DNA of 64,000 nt. It comes from Prochlorococcus marinus str. MIT 9107. GTDB taxonomy: Bacteria > Cyanobacteriota > Cyanobacteriia > PCC-6307 > Cyanobiaceae. Below the pieces are notes generated by a model. It searched no databases. It saw only the letters and a program-made list of their open reading frames with translations, and had not been told where the DNA came from. The translations under genes and the position numbers were made by a program. Position 1 is the stretch's first letter. Each line of letters starts with the position of its first letter. The stretch is from assembly GCF_000759855.1 (NCBI RefSeq), contig NZ_JNAI01000007.1, positions 62,001-126,000 of the forward strand. The letters run 5' to 3'. Shown piece by piece: positions 50,644 to 58,248 of this stretch.

Positions 50644-50997
50644 ATGAAAAATTTTTTAGTTTTTTTAATTTTAGGAATTTTCTTTTTGTTTTACAAAAAA
50701 ATTAACTCGAAAAAACCAAAGAACTTTAAATTAGACAAATTTAAAAATAAACTCAAGAGCACGCAAGCCAATATCGAAAGAATTTTTTTAAGAGAGGAAG
50801 AAAAAACCTTTTCAAATCCTAATATAAATATTTCTATTGGAATTTCCGATAGTGAAAATAATATTAATAGAAAATCTAATATACACCGAGCAAGACTTTC
50901 AAAATTTAAGAAATCTAAATTAAATGGCGTAATGATATTTCAAGATGATGAACAAAGAATTTATAAAATTACAAACGGTAAGAAAATTTACTTATGA
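50644..50997 (+). CDS. Hypothetical protein with N-terminal membrane anchor
   Basis: A 117-residue protein. A hydrophobic helix at 3-16 is followed by a lysine-rich soluble part. The last 25 residues (LNGVMIFQDDEQRIYKITNGKKIYL) look like a compact beta structure. No family recognised. It likely forms an operon with the preceding 63-residue protein; it converges with the pentapeptide gene. Confidence 0.6.
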   Translation: MKNFLVFLILGIFFLFYKKINSKKPKNFKLDKFKNKLKSTQANIERIFLREEEKTFSNPNINISIGISDSENNINRKSNIHRARLSKFKKSKLNGVMIFQDDEQRIYKITNGKKIYL

Positions 50998-51007
50998 TTT
51001 TAATTTT

Positions 51008-51526
51008 CTAGTGGCACTCAAGACTTTCTCTTGTTGAAACTCCTGTTTTTGGATTAATACCATCAGCAATTTCGCAAAGATTTCTTTGGTCTTCGCTATC
51101 AAGAATAGCGTAAGAAAAATCTGCCCCTTCAATTTGAGCTCCTGCGAAACTACTGCCCGATGCGATCATGTTTATTAAAACAGCATTTCTAAGATCTGTT
51201 TTTTGAAAATTAACTCTATCAGAAAGAGTATCGGTAAGGTCGATTCCATTTAGATTGGAACCTTTTAAATCAGATAGGGTTAATGTAGTTCCATGTAAAT
51301 CAACATCGCTAAAATCGGCATCTCTAGCTACTGCTCCAGCTATGGAGGATAAATGAAGATCCTCTCCATGGAAATTATATCCTGTAATATTCGATCTTAC
51401 ATAACTTGGAACCTCATCTCCCTCTCCCTTAACAGCAACATTTGCGCCAGCAAAAACTGGAGAGGATAAAATCAAGAAAGAAAAGGTTATGCATAAAAAA
51501 TATTTTAAAAAACTAAAAAATTTCAT
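51008..51526 (-). CDS. Secreted pentapeptide-repeat protein
   Basis: A 172-residue protein with a clear Sec signal (hydrophobic 9-24, cleavage after VFAGA or nearby). Repeats of the A(D/N)LxX type follow from about residue 65: DADFSDVDLHGTTLTLSDLKG, NLNGIDLTD, DLRNAVLINM, GADFSYAIL. These build a right-handed beta helix. Similar lumenal pentapeptide proteins occur in cyanobacterial thylakoids. Two C-terminal cysteines may form a disulfide. Confidence 0.88.
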   Translation of the reverse strand: MKFFSFLKYFLCITFSFLILSSPVFAGANVAVKGEGDEVPSYVRSNITGYNFHGEDLHLSSIAGAVARDADFSDVDLHGTTLTLSDLKGSNLNGIDLTDTLSDRVNFQKTDLRNAVLINMIASGSSFAGAQIEGADFSYAILDSEDQRNLCEIADGINPKTGVSTRESLECH

Positions 51527-51608
51527 AACAAAAATTGCAATAATATTATTTTATAACAATTAGATAACTATTTAAATTGATATATAAATTTAAAAGTCCT
51601 TTTTAAGA

Positions 51609-52130
51609 TTATTTAACACTATAAATTTTAAATTTAGGCTCTAAATTGGTTATACAATCAAGAAGTTTTTTGTTCCCTTTGCTATTTGTAACCTTGAATT
51701 CAGATTCAACTGTACCGTATTTATCTCTTACGGCTTGATTTAAAACTATTGAACCGTTTTCATCAGATACTGATCTATGAAAAGTCCCTCTAGGTATCTT
51801 TAAAATATATCCACAAGAATCTAATCTAACCTTATAAAATGGATAATCCCATCCAAAATTTACGAGAAAAAATGTTCTTCCCCCAGAAATAGCTAATAGA
51901 TTATCTTCTTGCTTGTGATGTATATAAAATTGCCAATTATTAAATTCCCTATCATTTGGCGGACTAACTGCAGGACCATTGTGAATAACTAAATCTCTAT
52001 AATTTGATTCATTAATACTTATATCAAAAAATCTGACATCTTTTGTATCGCGAAATTTTTCATAACTTATCAACTCAAACATTTTCGATTTGTTTGGTTT
52101 AATAGCAGGAATTTGTAAACTTGAGTTCAA
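51609..52130 (-). CDS. Cupin-like hypothetical protein
   Basis: Up to 173 residues from a TTG at 52130; the ATG at 52082 (157 residues, starting MFELISYEKF) is equally plausible and may be the true start. A cupin-like barrel is suggested by FYIHHKQEDNLLAISGGRTFFLV and ILKIPRGTFHRSVSDENGSIVLN, with paired histidines in the first motif and one in the second. The ligand and activity are unknown. Confidence 0.7.
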   Translation of the reverse strand: MNSSLQIPAIKPNKSKMFELISYEKFRDTKDVRFFDISINESNYRDLVIHNGPAVSPPNDREFNNWQFYIHHKQEDNLLAISGGRTFFLVNFGWDYPFYKVRLDSCGYILKIPRGTFHRSVSDENGSIVLNQAVRDKYGTVESEFKVTNSKGNKKLLDCITNLEPKFKIYSVK

Positions 52131-52257
52131 TTTTCTTTAAAGAATAAACAAATGAAAACAGATATATATATCTAACAACGTATCAATAAACACTAAAAAC
52201 AAAACATATTTTTATTTATCTTTTTTTTCTTATTTTAAAAGGTTAATAATTCTGTAT

Positions 52258-53115
52258 TTATTTAATTTCAATAGGTTTGATTTCCCAGGATAAAGTATTT
52301 TCTAAATTATTTTTTCCAATAAAGTTTCCTGTAATTACTGAAGTCAAATTAGATTTGGAAGAGGATACCAATGTTAAATATCTTTCGTCTATTAATCCTT
52401 TCCCGCTTGGATCAAATCCTCTCCAACCAGCACCTGGAATATATAACTCAGCCCAAGCATGTAAATCTAAATCAGAAGGTAACGGATCTTCAAAATGATA
52501 ACCACTTACAAATCTGCTTGGGATGCCCACAGATCTACAAGCTTCAACCATAAGCATTGCCAAATCTCTGCATGAACCTACCCTTTCTCTTAGTGTTCTG
52601 CTAGCGGGCCATGCTGGACCTGTATGTCTTTTGGTATATTTAACCCGATCTTGAATAATCTCTATTAGTTGGTATGTGAATGATAATGCGTTATTTATGC
52701 TTCCTGCTAAAGCTTCTTGGGCAAGTTCAACAGCAGAAGGATCGTGTTGGCCATTTGGCATCCATCCCTCTAATGCGCCCTGTAAATCTCTGTTAATAAT
52801 GCTTCTACAAAAAGGTAATGTTAAATCTCTATTTTTAACCCCATCAATAATATTTGGATGTTTAATAGTCTCAATTTCACTAGTTGATTCAATAATTAAT
52901 TTATCCGTTAATCCATTAAATCTAATTCTATTAATCTCTTCACCACTGGCCGCAAGTAATGGATAAATGATTTCTGGTTGTGGGCATATTTTTAATTCAA
53001 AATTCTTTAGCTTTTGGAATCCATTTGATCTTGGCTTTATACATAATCTATGTTCGCCTAATTGAACAGGATCTTCATATTTATATTCAAGTTTGTGAAG
53101 GTATTTAATTCTCAT
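52258..53115 (-). CDS. Transglutaminase-like cysteine protease domain protein
   Basis: A 285-residue protein. An N-terminal beta domain (Bact_transglu_N: LEYKYEDPVQLGEHRLCIKPR) is followed by a transglutaminase fold with catalytic cysteine in RVGSCRDLAMLMVEACRS, histidine in DLHAWAELYIPGAGW and aspartate in FDPSGKG. Third gene of a conserved operon with the ATP-grasp and alpha-E proteins. Members probably hydrolyse or form amide bonds; the product is not known. Confidence 0.92.
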   Translation of the reverse strand: MRIKYLHKLEYKYEDPVQLGEHRLCIKPRSNGFQKLKNFELKICPQPEIIYPLLAASGEEINRIRFNGLTDKLIIESTSEIETIKHPNIIDGVKNRDLTLPFCRSIINRDLQGALEGWMPNGQHDPSAVELAQEALAGSINNALSFTYQLIEIIQDRVKYTKRHTGPAWPASRTLRERVGSCRDLAMLMVEACRSVGIPSRFVSGYHFEDPLPSDLDLHAWAELYIPGAGWRGFDPSGKGLIDERYLTLVSSSKSNLTSVITGNFIGKNNLENTLSWEIKPIEIK

Positions 53116-53126
53116 TAAAAAACTTA

Positions 53127-54068
53127 TTAATTGATAAAGTATTTTTCTTGAATGAGATCATTTAATTTATTCAAATCAATTTGCAATGAATCGATTGCCT
53201 CATGTAAACCATCATTAATTATATCTTCAATTCTGATATAACTCCACTTTGCTTTGAGCAAGCCTCTCATGCATTCTAATTCGGAAGGATTTTCAGGAGG
53301 AGGAGAGGTATCTATCATCTTAAGAGTATTGCTTATCCCATCAAGACAGTATCTTATTGATCTCGGGAAAATTGGATCCAGTAAAAGGAATCTTGCAACT
53401 GATTCAGGCTTAATAGAATTTTGCTCTGCTTTCCTAAACATTTGATAAGCTCCAGCGGAACGTAAAAGAGCGATCCATTGCAACTCATCAAGAACACCTC
53501 CAAGTTCATCTAGGCTGGGGAGAAGTAAATAATATTTAACATCTAAAATTCTCGATGTTTTATCAGCTCTCTCAACTAATCTTCCAAGAATGCTAAATCT
53601 CCAAGCAAGGTCTTTGCTTAAAGTCGCATCTGTAATTCCATAAAAAAGCTGACATGCTCTCCTTATTTCACTTAATTGTTCTTGTCTTGGCTTATTCCAT
53701 ATTGCTTCTCCTTCTTGCATATTCCAATATAAAATATTAATTTGCTCCCACATTTCTGTTGTCAACACGTCTCTTATTTGTCGTGCGTTTTCTCTAGCTA
53801 ATTGAATACAAGAAATTATGCTGTTTGGATTTAAACGATCTCTTATTAAAAAATTTATAACGTCATCAGGCTTTTTTTCTGGGAATCTTTTATCAAAAGA
53901 TTCTCTGTCGCTTGAAGCATCAATTAACGGGAGCCAAGGTTCTGCACTTCCTGGTGGACAATCTAATGACATTGCTTCACTTACTTCCACAAAACGAGAT
54001 ATATTTTCTGCTCGTTCTAAATAACGATTGATCCAATAAAGAGATTCTGCTACACGACTTAAAAGCAT
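53127..54068 (-). CDS. Alpha-E domain protein (DUF403)
   Basis: A 313-residue all-helical protein beginning MLLSRVAESLYWINRYLERAEN, the standard Alpha-E start. Later segments ARENARQIRDVLTTEMWEQIN and the conserved GRLVERADKTSRILDVKYYLLL fit. The role is unknown; it is thought to assist the ATP-grasp partner. It sits between that gene (1 base) and the transglutaminase (11 bases). Confidence 0.93.
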   Translation of the reverse strand: MLLSRVAESLYWINRYLERAENISRFVEVSEAMSLDCPPGSAEPWLPLIDASSDRESFDKRFPEKKPDDVINFLIRDRLNPNSIISCIQLARENARQIRDVLTTEMWEQINILYWNMQEGEAIWNKPRQEQLSEIRRACQLFYGITDATLSKDLAWRFSILGRLVERADKTSRILDVKYYLLLPSLDELGGVLDELQWIALLRSAGAYQMFRKAEQNSIKPESVARFLLLDPIFPRSIRYCLDGISNTLKMIDTSPPPENPSELECMRGLLKAKWSYIRIEDIINDGLHEAIDSLQIDLNKLNDLIQEKYFIN

Positions 54069-54069
54069 A

Positions 54070-55512
54070 TTATTTTCCTACAACCCATGTATCTTTGCAT
54101 CCTCCACCTTGAGAAGAGTTTACAACTAATGATCCTTTTTTTAATGCTACCCTCGTAAGCCCACCTGGACTAACCCATGAATCTTTTCCTCTCAAGATAT
54201 ATGGTCTTAAATCAACATGGCATGGATATAGTTCTCCATCACATAACGATGGTACAGTAGATAATTCTAATGTTGGTTGTGCTACGAAATTTCTAGGATT
54301 TTTTCTAATTTTATTAGCAAATTCCTCTATTTCACTGCTTGTTGAGTGAGGCCCAATTAACATTCCATATCCACCAGCTTCAGCGACAGACTTAACAACA
54401 AGTTTTGGTAAATTTTCTAGAACGTATTCCCGATCCTTTTCGTAATGACAAATATATGTTTCTACATTTTTAATAATAATTTCTTCATCAAGATAATATT
54501 TAATCATTTTTGGAACAAAAGAATAAATCATTTTGTCATCTGCTATTCCAGTCCCAGGTGCATTTGCTAAGGCAACATGACCTGCTTTGAAAACATCAAG
54601 TAATCCTCTAACACCAAGGCAGGAATCTTTTCTAAAATTAAGAGGATCTAAAAAATCATCATCAATTCGTCTGTAAATGACATCTACCCTCTTTAAACCG
54701 GAGGTAGTTTTTAAATATACATAATTATCATTACAAATTAAGTCATGACCCTGTACTAATTGGATGCCCATTTCTTGCGCTAAATAACTATGTTCAAAAT
54801 ATGCACTATTAAAAATTCCAGGAGTTAGTAGAACTATTTTGGGAGTGTCTGTCCAAACAGCAAGTTCTTTAAGAGTTTTTAAAAGATATGATGGATATTC
54901 ATCAATTGGTTTTACTATTCTTCCAGAAAAAAGATTAGGGAAAATATTTTTCATAACTAATCTATTTTCTAAAAAATAAGCAACCCCAGAAGGACACCTT
55001 AAATTATCTTCTAAAACATGCCAATCTCCTTTTCTGTCCCTTATTAAATCAAGTCCCGAAATTTGACACCATTTATTTAATGGAGGTTTGAAACCTATCA
55101 TTTGAGGTCTCCAACCTTCTGAACTCTCGATTAACTCTCTTGGAATTATTCCATCATTAATTATATTTTGAGAATTATAAATATCGTCTAGGAATAAATC
55201 AATTGCCTCAAGCCTTTGTTTTAGGCCTTTTTCTAATGTTACCCAATCATCTTTACTTATTATTCTTGGCAGTGGATCAAAAGGTAATATTCTCTCAGTA
55301 CCTTTTAAACCAGTATCGTTTAATCTGAAAGTGGCACCATGTCTTAATAATAATTTTTTTGCTGCAGAATGATTCCTGTTTAACTCTTCAAGACCCATAT
55401 TATCTAAAGAGGATAGAAGTGGAATTAATATTTCTCTTGCAGAGTTGACGTTATCTTTAAAGTATTCATCAAAACTATTTTTTGGACGATAGCTTGAAAA
55501 CATATATTTCAT
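54070..55512 (-). CDS. Circularly permuted ATP-grasp protein (CP_ATPgrasp, DUF404/DUF407)
   Basis: A 480-residue peptide-ligase-like ATP-grasp enzyme. Signatures include ILPFDPLPRII, HVLEDNLRCPSGVAYFLENR (acidic metal and nucleotide residues), DVIYRRIDDDFLDP, NAPGTGIADDK, VVKSVAEAGGYGMLIG (nucleotide lysine region) and a C-terminal VDLRPYIL. It heads the operon; an alternative ATG lies four codons in. These enzymes are predicted to make isopeptide or peptide bonds without a ribosome. Substrate unknown. Confidence 0.93.
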   Translation of the reverse strand: MKYMFSSYRPKNSFDEYFKDNVNSAREILIPLLSSLDNMGLEELNRNHSAAKKLLLRHGATFRLNDTGLKGTERILPFDPLPRIISKDDWVTLEKGLKQRLEAIDLFLDDIYNSQNIINDGIIPRELIESSEGWRPQMIGFKPPLNKWCQISGLDLIRDRKGDWHVLEDNLRCPSGVAYFLENRLVMKNIFPNLFSGRIVKPIDEYPSYLLKTLKELAVWTDTPKIVLLTPGIFNSAYFEHSYLAQEMGIQLVQGHDLICNDNYVYLKTTSGLKRVDVIYRRIDDDFLDPLNFRKDSCLGVRGLLDVFKAGHVALANAPGTGIADDKMIYSFVPKMIKYYLDEEIIIKNVETYICHYEKDREYVLENLPKLVVKSVAEAGGYGMLIGPHSTSSEIEEFANKIRKNPRNFVAQPTLELSTVPSLCDGELYPCHVDLRPYILRGKDSWVSPGGLTRVALKKGSLVVNSSQGGGCKDTWVVGK

Positions 55513-55641
55513 GGTTTAATAACTTTTACTTTAGCTTCAAATCTTTATTCGTATTTATGGCTACAAAAAAAAACATCTCCTAACTCGATCTATTTCTTTA
55601 TTTTGATCATTGAAGTATATTTTTTAAAAATCTAAAAAAGT

Positions 55642-55878
55642 ATGAATTCTAGTAATTGGCAATTTGTTTTTTTTAGATATTTCGCAAGCTTTCTTTTTAT
55701 TCTCTCTCACAGTTTGCTTGTTCTTGATCATTTACCTATTGGGGCGGCACTCCATGGACTTGGGGAAGTTTTTATTGCTCCTTGGGCTTTTAGGGAAAGA
55801 GCATGGGATCTTGTTGTTATTGCAGTTTTATTTTTCTTCTTTGATATCTGGGGACTTATAAACACTCCTTGGAATTAA
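55642..55878 (+). CDS. Small membrane protein, unknown function
   Basis: A 78-residue protein with two hydrophobic segments (about 8-30 and 55-72) and a conserved-looking middle (LHGLGEVFIAPWAFRERAWD). Divergent from the ATP-grasp operon across about 130 bases. I have no family name. The balanced hydrophobic/charged pattern and own ATG support coding. Confidence 0.68.
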   Translation: MNSSNWQFVFFRYFASFLFILSHSLLVLDHLPIGAALHGLGEVFIAPWAFRERAWDLVVIAVLFFFFDIWGLINTPWN

Positions 55879-55921
55879 CTGATATTATTTATTTACTAAT
55901 TCCGATAAAATCATAATAAAA

Positions 55922-56143
55922 ATGAAGTCTTATTTTATGCAAATTTATAAAATAATTTTTCTTTTATTAATTACGAATAGTTCCAATTTATATGCACATA
56001 ATTTATTTAATGGGGGTTGTAAAGAACATTGTGGGCAAAAAGTTAAAGTAATAAGTAATAAAAACAAATTAAAAAATATTGATGATCAAATAAATATTGA
56101 GAGTAAAAATTCTTGTTTAAATAAATCACTATGTAGAGGTTGA
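55922..56143 (+). CDS. Small secreted cysteine-containing protein
   Basis: A 73-residue protein with a Sec signal ending near LYAHN. The mature part has GGCKEHCGQK and two more cysteines near the C-terminus, so disulfides or metal binding are possible. No family recognised. It sits 43 bases after another small membrane protein, same strand. Confidence 0.62.
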   Translation: MKSYFMQIYKIIFLLLITNSSNLYAHNLFNGGCKEHCGQKVKVISNKNKLKNIDDQINIESKNSCLNKSLCRG

Positions 56144-56167
56144 CCACTCGAGATTTTTAAAATTGTT

Positions 56168-56443
56168 TTATGAAATTGTTTCTTTGATAATGATCATTAA
56201 AGTACCATTTGCTTGATAATTTTTATTAGGAGGATTTAATTGATTTTTAATTAAAAAAATAAAAGTATATATCAACGGTAAAAGTAATGATGAAGCAGCA
56301 ACTAAAGCGATTATCTGGTTCAACCTAATAAATGGTTTTTTTACAAGATCCTCTCCACACAAGCCACAAATCAAATTACCTTTTGAGGATTGTTTTTGAA
56401 ATTGATATTTAGGATTGCAATATGGGCAATAATATTTAACCAT
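56168..56443 (-). CDS. Small zinc-ribbon membrane protein
   Basis: A 91-residue protein. Two CxxC pairs (YYCPYCNP and CGLCGED) form a zinc ribbon in the first 35 residues, followed by a membrane helix at about 46-67. The 3' part extends outside or into the lumen. Role unknown. Convergent with the preceding small secreted gene. Confidence 0.75.
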   Translation of the reverse strand: MVKYYCPYCNPKYQFQKQSSKGNLICGLCGEDLVKKPFIRLNQIIALVAASSLLLPLIYTFIFLIKNQLNPPNKNYQANGTLMIIIKETIS

Positions 56444-56501
56444 TTTATTTTATTCTTTTAATCATTATCTATAAAACTAGAAGAAAGTCATCTTATTAAA
56501 A

Positions 56502-56529
56502 AAAAGAGGGCTAATTTAAGCCCTCTTTT
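56502..56529. terminator. Bidirectional rho-independent terminator
   Basis: An 11-bp perfect stem, AAAAGAGGGCT with AGCCCTCTTTT, around a 6-base loop AATTTA. A-run on one side and T-run on the other would allow it to work on both strands. It lies just upstream of the zinc-ribbon gene's start (56443), so for that strand it insulates against transcription coming from the right. Confidence 0.8.
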
Positions 56530-56628
56530 ATCTCTTACTTATATTTTTTACTGAAGTTAATAACGTACCTAAATCATCGATCCTTGTTGCTAACTTCTTT
56601 TAAGCTAATGATCACCAAAATTAACTAA

Positions 56629-56793
56629 TTGTCTTTAACTGGGGCAAAAACTCTAGAATTAAGCTTGTTTCTTAAAGGGCACCTAAACGATGCAGAAGAA
56701 GGAAGCTTAGACATTAATAAAAAATAATTGGAGCAGTTAATTAAATTAGTTCGTTTTATTCCGAAATTTCAGGCAGGCTATCGATCATTTTGA
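56629..56793 (+). pseudogene. Probable small gene interrupted by an in-frame TAA
   Basis: From TTG at 56629 the frame reads LSLTGAKTLELSLFLKGHL, then an acidic turn and INKK, meets TAA at 56725-56727, and continues in the same frame with LEQLIKLVRFIPKFQAGYRS to a TGA at 56793. Both halves have protein-like, helical composition, suggesting one 54-residue protein with a nonsense codon (for example GAA to TAA). It could also be two tiny peptides or not coding. No database check made. Confidence 0.4.
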
Positions 56794-57000
56794 AAGACCT
56801 CCTAGAACTCAACAATATAAAATTAGGGGAATATTTCTCTAAAGACAATCCGTTTTTATACGCATTGCTTTTTTATTAAAAATGTCCGAAAGTGGTAATC
56901 AATCGCGTTAATTTTTTTGAGATATTTTTAGTAAGTTTTGCTTATTTCTTTTGATATTTAATTCGACTATCTTGATTTTAAATAATTGAGGAACTCTTTT

Positions 57001-57156
57001 ATGAATCATTCGAAAGAAGTTAGTAAAGCTGATCAATCTAATCCTATAGACGAATATTTTCAATGTCTCTCATATTGCGATATTCACCCAAAAGGTATAG
57101 ATAATGACTGTGAAGTCATCTGTATGGAAAGACATTTAAAAGCTAACTATTGGTAG
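57001..57156 (+). CDS. Small cysteine-containing hypothetical protein
   Basis: A 51-residue protein. After a polar start it reads PIDEYFQCLSYCDIHPKG, then DCEVICMERHLK, giving two CxxxC pairs (C22/C26 and C38/C42) which could bind a metal or form disulfides. Similar short Cys-paired proteins are frequent in marine picocyanobacteria, which supports coding, but the family has no name I know. It ends 33 bases before the WD40 stop. Confidence 0.62.
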   Translation: MNHSKEVSKADQSNPIDEYFQCLSYCDIHPKGIDNDCEVICMERHLKANYW

Positions 57157-57189
57157 TTTGAATTATTTTGTTTTCCTGCTTAAATTCCT

Positions 57190-58248
57190 TCAAAAAGAAT
57201 TAGTACGAACTTTAAATTTCCAAACATTTACTACACCTTTTGCGTTAACTGCAGCTAGTGCACAATCATCAGGTCTCCACGAAAGTGCACCCACTAAATC
57301 GCCTGCGAATGCAGCCCCAACTGGGTCACCATTACCGTCTTTTTTTAGAAAACTTGCGACAACAGAACCATCTCTAGATCCAGAAGCTACAAGCATGCCT
57401 TTATTTGAAAAGGCTAGGCTAGAAATAGGTTCGGTATGGTGCCATAGCTCTACCGGCATAGTCCCCTCGGGACCGTCACCTATAAAGCTCCAAACTGTAA
57501 TTCTTTCACTGCCACTAGTTGCCAGTAATTTTCCACTATCGTCAAAAGAAAGGTGACTAGGTTTTCCTGGGTATCCTGTCATTTCAGCATCCATTCCGGT
57601 TGATCTTCTCCAAAAATGAACTGAATTGTCTTGACTCCCGCAAGCGACTATATCACCATCAGGACTTAATTCCATTGAGACTAATGATCCTTGCCACTCG
57701 AGCTTTTGATTCGTTTTATTATTTACTATGTCAAAGAATGTTACTCTCCCGTAGCAGGCTGTAGCTAGCTCATTATTATTTGACCATTTTATTGCACTCA
57801 CTGTGCTTGGATGATCATCTGATACCCATTTTTCTTCACCAATTTCATTAAAAACATATACTTTTTTTGAAGAAGCTGCTGCAAGAAATAAGCCATCATT
57901 TGACCACTTAAGATGCTCTACCCAAGCCTTGCCAAGATCGAGAGTTTTAATTACTTTACCTTCGTGACAATTATATATTTGAATATTTCCATCTTGACCG
58001 GAAGTTGCAAAAATCTCTCCTTCTGGATGAATGGACATTGCTAATAGACCAGCAGAGTGTGTATTTTCTTTTTTCCAAATAATTTTCCCAGTATCTCCTT
58101 CAAAGGCAAAAATACCTCCTGCTACATCCCCAACAATGAATAACTTTCCTTTAGTAGCCCAACCACAAACTATGGCATAATCATTAACTTCAGCTGTCCA
58201 TCCCTCGTGGAACATGCCTCTTGGGCTAAATGATTCTATATCAGGCAT
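57190..58248 (-). CDS. WD40-repeat protein linked to zinc locus
   Basis: A 352-residue beta-propeller made entirely of WD40-like repeats (for example GLLAMSIHPEGEIFATSGQD, VSAIKWSNNNELATACYG, ISSLAFSNKGMLVASGSRDG). No signal peptide, so cytosolic. Its start lies inside the 3' end of the COG0523 GTPase gene (13-base overlap), so the two are translationally coupled. A scaffold role in metal delivery is a guess. Confidence 0.9.
   Translation of the reverse strand: MPDIESFSPRGMFHEGWTAEVNDYAIVCGWATKGKLFIVGDVAGGIFAFEGDTGKIIWKKENTHSAGLLAMSIHPEGEIFATSGQDGNIQIYNCHEGKVIKTLDLGKAWVEHLKWSNDGLFLAAASSKKVYVFNEIGEEKWVSDDHPSTVSAIKWSNNNELATACYGRVTFFDIVNNKTNQKLEWQGSLVSMELSPDGDIVACGSQDNSVHFWRRSTGMDAEMTGYPGKPSHLSFDDSGKLLATSGSERITVWSFIGDGPEGTMPVELWHHTEPISSLAFSNKGMLVASGSRDGSVVASFLKKDGNGDPVGAAFAGDLVGALSWRPDDCALAAVNAKGVVNVWKFKVRTNSF

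Larger units (their letters stand above)
56444..57000. other. 557-base interval without an intact long gene
   Basis: Holds a bidirectional terminator hairpin at 56502-56529, then a short reading frame interrupted by a stop (56629-56793). The rest (56794-57000) shows no clear gene or RNA motif to me; a small RNA cannot be excluded. Confidence 0.6.

Noticed and set aside
57158-57556. 132-codon plus-strand open frame
   Set aside because: Lies antisense to the clear WD40 gene; serine/proline-rich shadow of its repeats.
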